Positions 37,160 through 49,800 of a DNA stretch of 64,000 nucleotides are shown here, piece by piece. The notes below the pieces were generated by a model, which did not search any database, was not told the DNA's origin, and saw only the letters and a program-made list of their open reading frames with translations. The position numbers were made by a program, and so were the translations under genes. The stretch covers positions 103,347-167,346 of the forward strand of contig NW_014577413.1 in the NCBI RefSeq assembly GCF_000485595.1, written 5' to 3'. This DNA is from Priapulus caudatus (lineage: Eukaryota; Priapulida; Priapulimorpha; Priapulimorphida; Priapulidae). Numbering within the stretch: position 1 is the stretch's first letter; every line of letters starts with the position of its first letter.

Positions 37160-39890
37160 TTCTGTATGAAGCTTCGAAATCCCAGAAATCCATAAAAATC
37201 TTTTTGATCTTGAGAAATTTCTATATTTGATGGAGCACACATTAAAGACGTAGATGTGACACGTACTGAAGTAGAATCATCAGTTTCGACTAACAAATCA
37301 TTGATGAACGATAACGTATGCAGTTTACAGGAAATTCGTTAGTTTATGCAGATTTAATGCAAATATTATGTAGATTTAAGTGCGTCCGACCAAATTTTCG
37401 TCGAGGCATTACACGACCCACAGCCTTGAATCTAATATGAACACTCATGCGTCTACTGTCACTTTGCAGTGATGTCAATTGTCTAGTTGTCACTCGCTCG
37501 CCTGCTTGGTTCATTTTCTATACATGGGTTGCCACCATCAACAGTATGGGTTCATCAACTGTCACGGGACAATTATTAAGTTGGTCGTGTAGATCAGTGC
37601 AGTGCCTTGGCAGTGCCTTGGGTAGCATTGTAATAGCATAAAATAAAATGCCAGTCTGCTGGACACACCAGAGACGGGCATGCAATAAATGTGTAGGCGA
37701 AAGGCGAGCCGGAAACCACTATGAGAGACTGAGAAGTCACCAGATTTGTGATAGCATGGAATTGGCCACTGTTACAACTGATGATGTTGATAGCGATGCT
37801 TTGCAACTATAACAAATAATTATTACTAAGTGAATGAAATATGTAAGCATTAAACTTGTATTTCGTGAATAGAGAAGTGCATATATTCTACTAGTGACAA
37901 GGACTAGACTGAATATGCGTTAGGTAGCTAAATAACTGAAATTACAAACTAATGTAAAAGTATTCGAATAAAAAATTCGTAGTGAAATACAGTTAATACA
38001 GTGAGTAAAAATAAACATATAAGAACATAACACATATTTTATATAATTTATCTAAAATAACTCAACTATTTAAAACGAGCAAGAAAAATGGGCAATATTT
38101 CTAACAGAGAACAACAACAAATTGTTTACTCTTTAGCTAGTAATTTTCTAAAAGGCTAAATATAGGCACCTGATACGAAATGTCTGACTAGCTTATGCTA
38201 AATACTTTTGCTTCACATACAATATTAATATGTTATACAAGTATTGCATGGCTGCAAGGGAAACATGGAGTTTTGTGGACCTAGAAGATCAATGCTGTCG
38301 ATAGTAACGTTAATTTTCGAGGGCAACAAAACCCAATGTTTGCTCGAACAACTTTCAAGATCATCACATAGTGTATGCACCAATAACAGTTTTAGTTTTT
38401 GTATTCCATGAAAACAAGCAGGAAACAGACATAGGAAAATTGTTTTATCTTCTGACAATTTCAAGCATGATCAATGACCATAAACTCTCACGTAACGCCC
38501 CTATTTTTCTCATTATTTTGAGCTGCCATCACACAACACTCAAAAACCGTTTTGAGCCAGATTCATCCCCCCGCATTACGAAGACTCGGCTTATGAAAAC
38601 TCGCCCATGAGAATGAAACTTCACAATCACGACTCCCAATGGAATTCGAAACCCAGCACGTCAATTTACACTTACGGAACCTTTCAAAAGCATGACTGCT
38701 ACTTTCTATAGCTATAGCTCCTCAATCTATGCCAATAAAATTTCCAAACACTCATTCGACAAGGCATCGAGTGGGTTAGCTTTGAACGATGACGGTGCAC
38801 AGCTCACTAGACTCAGAGTAAACGTTAGTGTAGACATAACATAGTGTACGGGTCTCACGTGTTCCTGCAGTATGTCACCCCTTCACGCAATAGCTTATTG
38901 GATAACATACCAAACCGTTGGATAAATTTTTTGCTTCCCGAACAGAGCTTGAAGCTACTAAAAAAGAGGAAGACGCTTTACATAGTGTCCCTTACCTTTC
39001 TTTAACAGTAACTCTCATCTCACCAACGTCAAACTCAATTTCGTTTCCAGTGAACTAAATTCAAGTACTTTCTGTATCTACTACAATATCAGGCATCTCT
39101 ATTATCCACTCCTGACCATATTACATCAATAAATAGGTCACTCATACTTGTGCTTGTCTTACATCGTTTAACTGAATAAAATTTTAAAGGAATGCATTTC
39201 CCACGATATAATGGAGGTCAATGGGAAAACATTCACGTTATTATATTTTGAGTTGCATACATTCTACAGGAACGCACTGCTTCCGTAACCCGGGATCACT
39301 ATACCAAATATCTGAACGTAATTTCACACGACGAGTTTAATAGTAATGGTCTCACTTTATAATCACACACAAGATGCTCAAGCTCTGTGGAATCTTGTTA
39401 TGAGACTGCCCAAAGAAAGTAAAATAACTACACAGATTACATAGACTACAGATGTTACCACAGATGGTACATGCTGCCAAGTAGATATGTAAATTCAACC
39501 AAAATAAACGCTAATACTCTCTCAATAAGAATGCAAAAAAAACACAATAACATTGTCAAAAAATATAAATTTACAAAAATAATATAAACATGGAAGCTAC
39601 ACATAGCATCCGAGGAATACATCTAGGTTACTTCACGTAATTGTTCTCACCTTTGCTTCCCCCTTTTCCCATTGCTCGCAGCTGACTTCACTGCTACGAT
39701 CTTTCTTTACGGTGACTGGAGCATGAGATGTGATCACATTACACTTTTCGGAGTGTTGGGAGATTGTAGAGAAGGTCAGACCTGCAGGCGGAAGAATCGG
39801 GGTAATGTGCTCTAACCCTATTGCAGTATCTGTAGGAAGGAAAATTCATCGTATACTTTGTTACTTTAACGCGTGCATGCCAGGCAGAGA
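37160..39890. other. Intergenic, no recognised feature
   Basis: AT-rich sequence downstream of the kinase gene's 3' end. Short ORFs only; no repeats with clear boundaries were seen. Confidence 0.5.
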
Positions 39891-40163
39891 GGGGGAGAGA
39901 ACGAGAGAGTGCAAGTGAGAGAGAGTGTGACCGAGAAAGTGAGAGAGAGAGACAGAGAAAGAGACAGTGAAATAGAGTGAAAAAGACAGAGACAGATAGA
40001 GAGAGACAGATATATATATATATATATATATATATGATATTATATATATATATATATGAGAAGAGAGAGAGAGAGAGAAGATGAAGAGAGGAGAGAGAAG
40101 AGAGCAGAGAGAGAGAGGAAGAGAGGAGGAGAGAGAGAGAGAGAGAGAGGCGAGAGTAGGGAG

Positions 40164-40211
<48 letters not shown>

Positions 40212-40214
40212 AGA

Positions 40215-40308
<94 letters not shown>

Positions 40309-40316
40309 AGAGAGAT

Positions 40317-40414
<98 letters not shown>

Positions 40415-40445
40415 AGTAAGGAGGGAGGGCAAGGGGGAAGGGAGG
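39891..40445. repeat. (GA)n purine array with TA core
   Basis: Over 500 bp of nearly pure GA with AAG and AGG interruptions, split by a TA tract at about 40011-40057. Arg-Glu or Ser-Leu frames on either strand are artefacts. Long mirror-symmetric purine tracts of this sort can adopt triplex structure. Confidence 0.95.
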
Positions 40446-40692
40446 AGGTAGGTGCTGTTAGAATCCTCCTCATGTAGGGACAGAGGAACCAGCAAGGTGT
40501 AAACAGGAGTGTACACGAATTGTGTACACCAAACTGCATGCATGCATAGACGAGTGGTATATTACTGTTTCTTCTAATGGCCTGAATATATACTAATGTA
40601 TTACTTACTGAACAGTTCTAAACAATGACCAATAGCATTAGGGAGAGAAGGCCACAAGCAGCAATCAATGTGTATTAGCATCATCCCAATTA

Positions 40693-40838
40693 CTAGGGTA
40701 CATGTTTACCTAGATCTAACTCACTACAACTTGACTCAGTGAAACTCGGTGTTCCTTCTGTAAATGTAGGAGTACTGCCCTCAATAGAGTGGGGTGGCGT
40801 CAGCGTATCAAAGGTCACATGCCTTGCACAGTTGTACT
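40693..40838 (-). CDS. PIP5K1: PIP5K exon 15 (C-terminus and stop)
   Basis: The acceptor TTAGCAG has two in-frame choices three bases apart. Reads [20 protein letters not shown], then [10 protein letters not shown] and an acidic end, and stops at TAG 40695-40693. A GTAAAC at 40714-40709 could instead be a donor to a further exon outside the model. Confidence 0.68.
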
Positions 40839-43800
40839 CTGCTAAAAACAAAAAAGATGTGTGAGCCAAACCCTGAAATGTAGCTTGAAAAAAGATATTT
40901 CCATACCCACCCTACCCTCATATATGACATAGTGACTTTAATATTTTAATAAAGCTTATGGTCTATATTTAAAGAATCCTTCTGTAATCTGACATGAAAC
41001 GAGTGATTTAGTAAGTAAATCCACGTATTGAAATTTTTCAAATTAGGGATCAATGAAATACAATTGATTCGTTTTGCTAATTTATCGATTATTATTTATA
41101 CTAACATTTTAAATATCATTATAAAGGGTATAGGGTGCACTACAAGTTGATAGTTAAATATTTTTGATTGGTCACTGAGTACAAATTTAGGAGTCACAAG
41201 GTCATGTGCAGTAGGTGCAGAGGTAAATCTAGCGAACTTCAAGAGAAGAGAAATTCAATACAATTTTAAAACTAGCAGAGGATAATTGTAATATTGCCAT
41301 CACAAAGAAAATACAAGTTGATGACGGTATAACACATTGCTCCAGCTGCTATGACCATCTCACCTTTCTAAAACAACATATTTGGTAGCCTTTACAAATA
41401 GCTCATAGGGCTCTTAAAAAACATCGATCTACTATCTCTTGTTATATAAAGAGAGCTGAAGAGAATGAGAGAGCAAACCTCTGCTGCGTGCTGGTGTTGA
41501 AGATGTGGATGACATGGAGATGGAGTGAGTGCTAACCAATGACACCACCACTTCATCATTCTTTCTAGTAGACGCTTCCTTGGCTGGCGTGCTCGTCTGT
41601 GCAACTGCCTCAGAGAAGGAAGGTGGGGGAGATGACGTGCCAGCCACTGCCACAAAGAAAACTAGCATGTAATTACACTGCATTATCTATAATAATAAAT
41701 AAAACCAGTACATTGACACTGTCTATGAGACTGGCCATCATGACCATACATGTGTATACTAGGTCATTTGTACACAAAACAGACATGTTCATGCTATCAT
41801 AGATATGAATGACATCAGAAGTGAATCAAAACAATTCAATGACATCCAGTTCTATCTTTACTAGAGAGATACATCTGTAAGTGTACGTGCACATGCGTAC
41901 AGCTTTCTCCCCAGCCTCCTAAGCACAACGCGAGCATGGTATTGGCCCTCCTAGGCAGCCAGCACTTTGCTTTTGTTTTTGTCATTATTTTGTTTTTTAT
42001 TCTCAATATTACTGCATGACGCTTGGTTAATTAGAAGGAAATATATACAGTTGGCATGATATGTTGGATCAACACATTATATATATCTCATTCAACAAAT
42101 GTTTTGAACTATACAACCAGTGGATGCAGAGAAATCCCAAACCATACTAATTAACATCTAAAAAACGCCAAAGCAAACATGTTCTTAATTTTCCTCTATT
42201 TATATCATTAATCTTTACCATATACATACAAATAAACAAATACTGTAAAATCCTTTTTTTCGTGGGGTTCTAATTTTCGTGGATTTCGTGGGTCCATCAA
42301 TCCACGAATTTATGTACCCAACGAAATATTATGTACATATGTCAATTGGGTTCCGGAGTGGAGGCCACAAATTTAAGAACACACGAACATGTATTTTTTA
42401 TTGAAACCACGAAAATTGGAACCCACAAAAATAAGTGACTTTACAGTACTCAAGACACTCAAATAAAGCATAACTCGGTAACTCACTCATTTCTAAAAAT
42501 GTCATGCAGAAACAATGAAGATGACATCAAATGCATGCAGCGCTGCCAATGAATAATAAAATTAACAACAAGAACAATGACGACGACATCAAATGCATGC
42601 TGCTGATGCAGTAACAACAATAATAACAATAACAACTAGCCACTATTAGCACTCCTGCCAAGGGTAGTATTATCACCATAGTAAAGATGTGGCATAAGAT
42701 GCCATGTTGCATCCATAATGTTTCAACTACATAGTTCTATTCACGAGAATATCTTTTACCCAGTTTCCACGTTTTATGTGTGCTTATTTTACTACTCTGT
42801 TTACTTACCATTTACAGTAATATCACCCACATTCTTTGAAGTAGAACCATCTTCAGAGCTGGCATCATCTGTTACGCTCATCTGCCTCTTGCAAACAAGG
42901 CTCTTCCGTTTGGTTGGAGAATGTTTCAGTGCTGAAAAATACAGACGCACACACATTATTTAAAATAGGTCATTTTATACGTTTTTATATGAATGAAGTT
43001 TGCCGTTACGCAGCCATCAATCACATTTCATTTCACAATTGCATGCTGCAATTGGTAACTGAAAAGCTGTTTTACTGTAATAAAAATAAATTACTGAATA
43101 TAATTAAATTACTGTATAATTAAATAATGCACTGTACATCTTTATGTAATTATCAGTCTGTGTAACTATAAATTTTGCAAAATCGGTCTTTCAAAAGTCA
43201 TGTTCCAGGACACAAATTATCTGGGTTTGCATCACAGTTTGGAAGTTAATTTATGGCCCGTGTCAACCAACAAAACCGTGCATCACTATAACTGCAACTG
43301 GAAAAAAACTGCCGAAATATGGCTCATGAAACTCATGCAAACCTTTTTGCACTAAGCCACACATTCACACTAACACTTGTTATCAATTTCAATTTTGATC
43401 AGAATTGCCTCTATTATTTAAAAATTAGTTTATGCCTTGTGTACTAACACACGTCAGACCCTATACTAACACTGTTATCATATCTGCTACATCAGTTCTA
43501 CAGATGGGAATAATGAACACAAAATGTAAAACAACAATGAAAAATTTAAGCAAGTGAATTTCTTGATCTAAAGCACATGGTGAGGTTCGTGCTGAGCACG
43601 GAGCGTGAGTTTCGTGCTCAGCAGGAATCTCACACCCCCGCACACGGTGAGATTCGTGCTGAGCACGGATCTTACGAGCTGGTGGCACTGTCTGGTGCAC
43701 GGGTGCACGAAGCGGTCATTGGAGCGGGTGCATGGCTGAACCAATCAAAATGCGCTGCCACTGAGTTTCGTGCTCAGCAGGAGTCTCACACCCCCGCACA

Positions 43801-46800
43801 CGCTGAGTTTTCAGCCTCATGAGACCAAAATTATCAAAGACGAAAGATATTTTCCTCAACGCCTCGTCTCACGAGACCGAAAACCCAGTGAAATCGACCC
43901 CACACACGGTGAGGTACCTGCTGAACACGAAACTCACGCTCCGTGCTCAGCACGAATCTCACCGTGTGCGGGGGCCTTAAGCTAACAGAAAATGTTAGTT
44001 TTCGAAATGTCCCGGTGGGGGAAGGCTTCTCTTCTTGGCTCATCGCCTATATTCGAAATGAGACATCTATGTGTTACAACAGAAGCAATAAAAACATTGA
44101 AATAACACCAATATTGAAACAAGCCAGTGAAATTATACTCTGCAGGAATGTAAATGTCTGCAGATTATCTGATATTCCTTCGTGAAGAAATGAATACTTG
44201 CTATAGGCAACTGTTTTTTTGTTTGTGGTATTCTGTGGTGGCGGAACTATATCATAACAGCAATACAGAGGGGGGGGGGTTGACATTAGGAAAACAATGA
44301 GTTATCACAAAGATGTTTCTCAACCTATTTACAATATTTGCATAGTCACAGTTTAAAGTTCAATGAGACTTCCTCGAAGGTACCCAACACTTGAATACAA
44401 TATATAATATCAAGAGTAGATAATATAACCATATAACTACTAAGTTATTATCTACTCTTGATAATATGTAAATAAAGTATCAACTTAATGCTAAATCTCA
44501 TACATATCAAGAGTTTTATCATCGTTATCATGTATATACTGACTTACTTATTCAGATATACCTAAATTCGCTATGCATAGGCAAATGCTATATAAATAGT
44601 CAAGTAGAGCAAATTGCCACCGAAATAAATCATGCGATACACATATAGGCATGCAAAAACCATACAGGAAACAACTGATCTCCAGAGTCCATGACCACTA
44701 AAGAGATGTTTTGGGTTTTTAAACATTTTACACATTTTTATACCTATATACAAACCATATGAGGCTTTACATCGATAAACTACTTCGCTCTCAGATTTCA
44801 CTATAAAGAAACTGACCCAACATTCAATATGAGATATAGATGTGAATAACATATTAATACATAGTGAACTAGAGCACTCGGAGAGTGCAGACCTCCGCTA
44901 AGGCAGCTGAATTCTCTCACTGTGAAAATTTTTATTAATTAATTAATTAATTAAATAATTAATTGGATCCGGATCACCACCAAAATGTAATAAATTCTAA
45001 GTTAGCCCATTTCTGACCTATCCTGAAATTTTATTAATTAATTAATTAATTAATTAATTGGATCCGGATCACCACCAAAATCTAATCAGTTCTAAGTTAG
45101 CCCATTTCTGACCTATCCAGAAAATTTTATGACAATCCGTCCATAACTTTTTAGGTTAGGCTGCTGTACACAAAGAACGGTGTTACAAACCAAATGAAAG
45201 TGTCAATGACACTGTAGCTCACCACAAAAAAGGACACAAATGAGTGAGTAAGAAGAAGTCCAGTTTATAATTGAGCAACCATCGACGTACATTATAGAAA
45301 CGATGCCATCTGATATCGCAATAATAATTTATAAACCAAAATGAATCACAATTTGTGACCGTAGATGGCGCTATAACCGCTTTGTAGTGATGGCGCTTGA
45401 AATAAATAGGATTTATGCGTTCCAACATGTTTTGTAAATTCTTACTCTAATATAGACGTTTTATCGGCAGAGTGGAGAGGAAATGCAAATTTTGCATTAA
45501 AGATATTGTCAATGAAATCTTGTAAAACGAACCAGACGAGTGTGACACCACAGACTGTTTGTGTTTATATAATATGCTATATAATTGCCAACCCTACCGA
45601 ATTTGCATAATTTTTTTAAATATCAAAACCCTAGCCCTTATTCATTCACATACCAAAAATGAGCAAAATCCGTTGAACCTGAACTGACTAATGGCAATTC
45701 CCATTTTTGCCAAAAATTGCCGTGGCTCGAAAGTACGTCGACTGGCGTGCTTCAAAATAGGACGTTCCATATGGAGCATAGCAGTAACAACTACACCCAA
45801 TTTCAAACATGTGGGTCAAACCTGTTCCTGATGTATCGTTGACCGAAACCAAATGTTGACGGACGGACGGACGGACGGACGTACGACGGACGACAACCCA
45901 TGGCAATAGCTCAACTTGACGATGTCAAGGTGAGCTAAAATCGCACGCCGATGAAAACATAACCTCCTGCCAACCCCTTGACGGAGGTAAAAATACTCAC
46001 ACAGTACAATTACACGTACAGAAACTTTACATACACGGACACATGCACGCACGCAGGCACACAGGTAGGTAGGCACACAAACACACACATGTTTTACAGT
46101 TTACAGACAGATAGGAAACTTAAAACAGAACACGGGAAGGAAGGTTGTGTGATGACACAAATTTGCAAATAAACGGTCATGTGTAGTCACGTTTCACATA
46201 GGAATGCAATGGAATATCGATAAGACATTGACCAGAGATGGGAAAAATCCTGGAAAGTTTCATCACGAATTTGAATATCACCTTTCCCAATTGGAACTTA
46301 CACATAAAATAGATTCTGAAAGTCACCGGTGTGACAATTAAGGCAGATATGGAGCATCCGTATTATTTAATATGTAGATTATTCATCATGGTATTATTAA
46401 ATTGAGTTATGTGCGACATTGAGCAGTCCCAGAAATTTCTTAAATGACGTAGTATCATAATCGTGGCTGTTGAACAAAAGTCAGCCGAATGACACCAAGA
46501 CTGTACTTTGCAGGAGTGATAATGTTAATAATTTTAATAAGATATCACTTGAAATTACTGGCAGTAATGCCATAATTAACATTTCTAGCAGTCATGGTAG
46601 TTGTTTCAAGCAGTGTATTTGCATTAATTGTATCTAAAAGAGACTAAAATAAATGCAGAATAAAAAAAACTGTTCTTACGGAGAACGGGAGAACGTTGCC
46701 AAGTTTAACAGCTTCATGCAGGATAGATAGATGTGAATTTATTCCTTTTCCTGTGGGCCACGATGAAAAAAACATGCACGTGCATGCCAACTGAGCTGAA

Positions 46801-49800
46801 GCTTGCAAGCAAAGCAAACATAGGAGATTTTCTTCTTGGGTACTCATCTGAACTATGGTAAAAAATCACATTTTTATTGCTGAAGTAAGTTTTACCTAGA
46901 TGGACAAGCTTTCTGAACATACGGTGTGGTCCTTTATACTCTGGTTGGTCGACTGTAAGTGACACATTATACAAGCAGCATGAACAAATGAACAACACAC
47001 AGAGAAGCAATTAACACGTAGTTATACAAACATCTACTATGTATTAGTAGGCTGAACCTGGCTGGATAAGGTCAGATTGTTTAGGCACAACACTTTTCAG
47101 CAAGATAGAGATGTGCTATATTTATGCATTCCCATGCTTATGTATTGTATCGAGTCAACCCTGGTTCACTCCGAAAACAACGAAGAATCTAATATTGCTT
47201 GCGCACAGTGATTAAAGCTTTGGTCTAGGAATGTCTCCAATATTTCCTCAAATTGGACCATCTATCACGTTAGATGGACAAAACTAAAACATTACCTCGA
47301 ATTATTGCCAAGGCATATTCGTACATTTTTGCACACAGATCTTCCAACACTTGCACAACCAATAACTTAAACACAGCATGAAATAATTGCTGAAAGGGGG
47401 ACAGCATACGATAATGTTACGAATCCAATTCAGCATGCAACAGGTATGGTCAGTCGATGCAAGTTGATACCTGCAGACAACTTACGTGACTGGATCTTTT
47501 TGAAAACTCTTTCAAGCATAAATGTCAGAAATCTCTGTGCGTAGAATCCGGGCCGGTGTACAGACACAGCATCCTGCCCACAAACACACGAGTGGATTTT
47601 TCAGATTAAAATAGCAAAGCAATCGTCCTTTTTTGAATTAAACAAGTAGCTGACATTCTGGCAAGATGTGCATCTTAAGAGAGCCCCGTTATAAGTTATA
47701 TTTATTGATGCAAGTCCAAGGATTCATTACCATCAAAAACGAATGGACAAGTTATTCTACTTTGAAGTGTTAAAGATATAGCACATTTAAATAAGTTTAA
47801 CGTTTGTTTGGGCAACTGAGCTTTCTTATTCCTGATGTCATCGACTGGGGGAAATTAACGTTTTATCAACGAAATCCTGTGGATTTGCTGCCCTAAAGAA
47901 ATAGGGAATCTGCTGTATCAATTTCAACACTAAGGAACAATAATGAATATACAATAACTACAAAACCTTCATATTATCTGCTATCTATCACCAGACAATA
48001 CAAGATAAAAATACTGAAAATAATACAGTCTGATCTTGTGTATTGTATTGCAATATTTTGTTATATCATTGATAGTCATATTGTATATATTCATACAAAA
48101 TTTTGTATTATGACAAAAAACTACTGTCACTTTAGTACGGGCACTATATAATTACACCACTCACAACTACGAATGACAAATACATGACAATTTAATACTT
48201 TAATTTCATAAACTAAAATCCAAGGACGTTATTCCAATCAATATACAACCTACTATCATGGTTTTCCGGGAACCAATTATCACGCTAATATGAGATCCAG
48301 TTGTATTATGTTCAATCCTTTTACATTTGTTGTTACTACATAGCAGAATGTTTAGAAATTCTCACTTCTGACTCCTGCTGATCTCGTATAAGAGCATCAG
48401 ACAGTGAAATAGGTCGTTTTAGAAGTGGCAATAATTTCGGCCCCTACAACCGTGTGATGGAGGTATCAGCAGATTACACACACGCACACATACACACAAC
48501 TCACTCCACACACAACACACAAAAGCACAGATAGCCAGGCACACATTATATTCCGTTGTCAATACCATGTGCAGAATGAGCGACTGCATAGATCTATAAC
48601 AACGTCTTGCTATAAGCAAGAACCGACAGCTCAACTACGCGTCTGATATTGGAACTATAAGCAGATAGACATGCGTGTTGGGAAAGCACCAACGAAGTAA
48701 TTTGTGTGAGTAGAACTGCAGGTTTTCAGTAGTGATAAGTTTGTTATGACAAGTAACAGACAGACATATAAAATACCTACACCATCGTGAACCATCGCCT
48801 TGAATGTGTGCTCCAGCTTTTTCCTAAACCTGTATTGCTGTAGAATATCTATAAGCCCAACAAATAGAAGTAGCCTCTCTCCTTTGGAATTTCTTGCTGG
48901 GATGCCTCCCTTCCTAGAGTTGTGAAAAACACATGTAAACAAACAGAAACATTCATAACTTCCCAACAGAAACAGTAACATACGTAGACGTCTCTGTATC
49001 TACACGAAGCCCTGCAACAATATTTTCTAAGACTAATTTGGAATTTTCAGTTAATTCAGAAATACCTACCCGAATTGTGAATTGGTGGAATTAACTTCAC
49101 AGAGCTGACTGGGATATACTAGATTTTTATCACTGTTACTGTAATTTTTTTTACTATTTTGTGGGTTTCCACTATCTTACTTACTTTAAAAAGACCTCTA
49201 GGTGACTTTACCCACTTGTTTTAACTTCCACCCAATACCATAAATATGCTTTTGGTAACAATGAAGAGCTTAAAATAGTATATAAAACATATAAACTTGC
49301 TTACAAGTTTTGAAAGTGGTAGGTTTGAGCACCTGCTAGAGAGTACGTGTTAATTATTAATTAATAAAACTGTACGCAATGTTACCTGCTGATGATTTTA
49401 CCTGCTAATACGAAAGGTCCTGAGGACAAACAGATTTTGCAAGAACTATTTTAGAGGAAAAGTGACACTTTAGTTCATTTTCATTTTTTACATCTATCTC
49501 GAACACTACCTCTATACCTACCACTACAACAACCATATTCATCACCCCTACATCTCTCCCTAACAAATTCTAGAGAAGTCTAGACATTATACTCACGGAA
49601 CGTCATCATGATCGTCCAGGTCGACTGGCTCGGCATCCGCTTGTATGGACTCCATGGCTGTGGAATAAGCTGATATTCTCTCTCGACGCACAGACTTTGA
49701 CCTTTCACAGAACAAACGAAATTACTAGACAAATTGATTACACAAACTGCCCGTATAGGTGAACGATTCGAAAGAAATCAAGTGAAGAGAGAATTCATAA

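Noticed and set aside
40040-40543. Large Ser-Leu and Arg-Glu frames
   Set aside because: Produced entirely by the GA/CT array.
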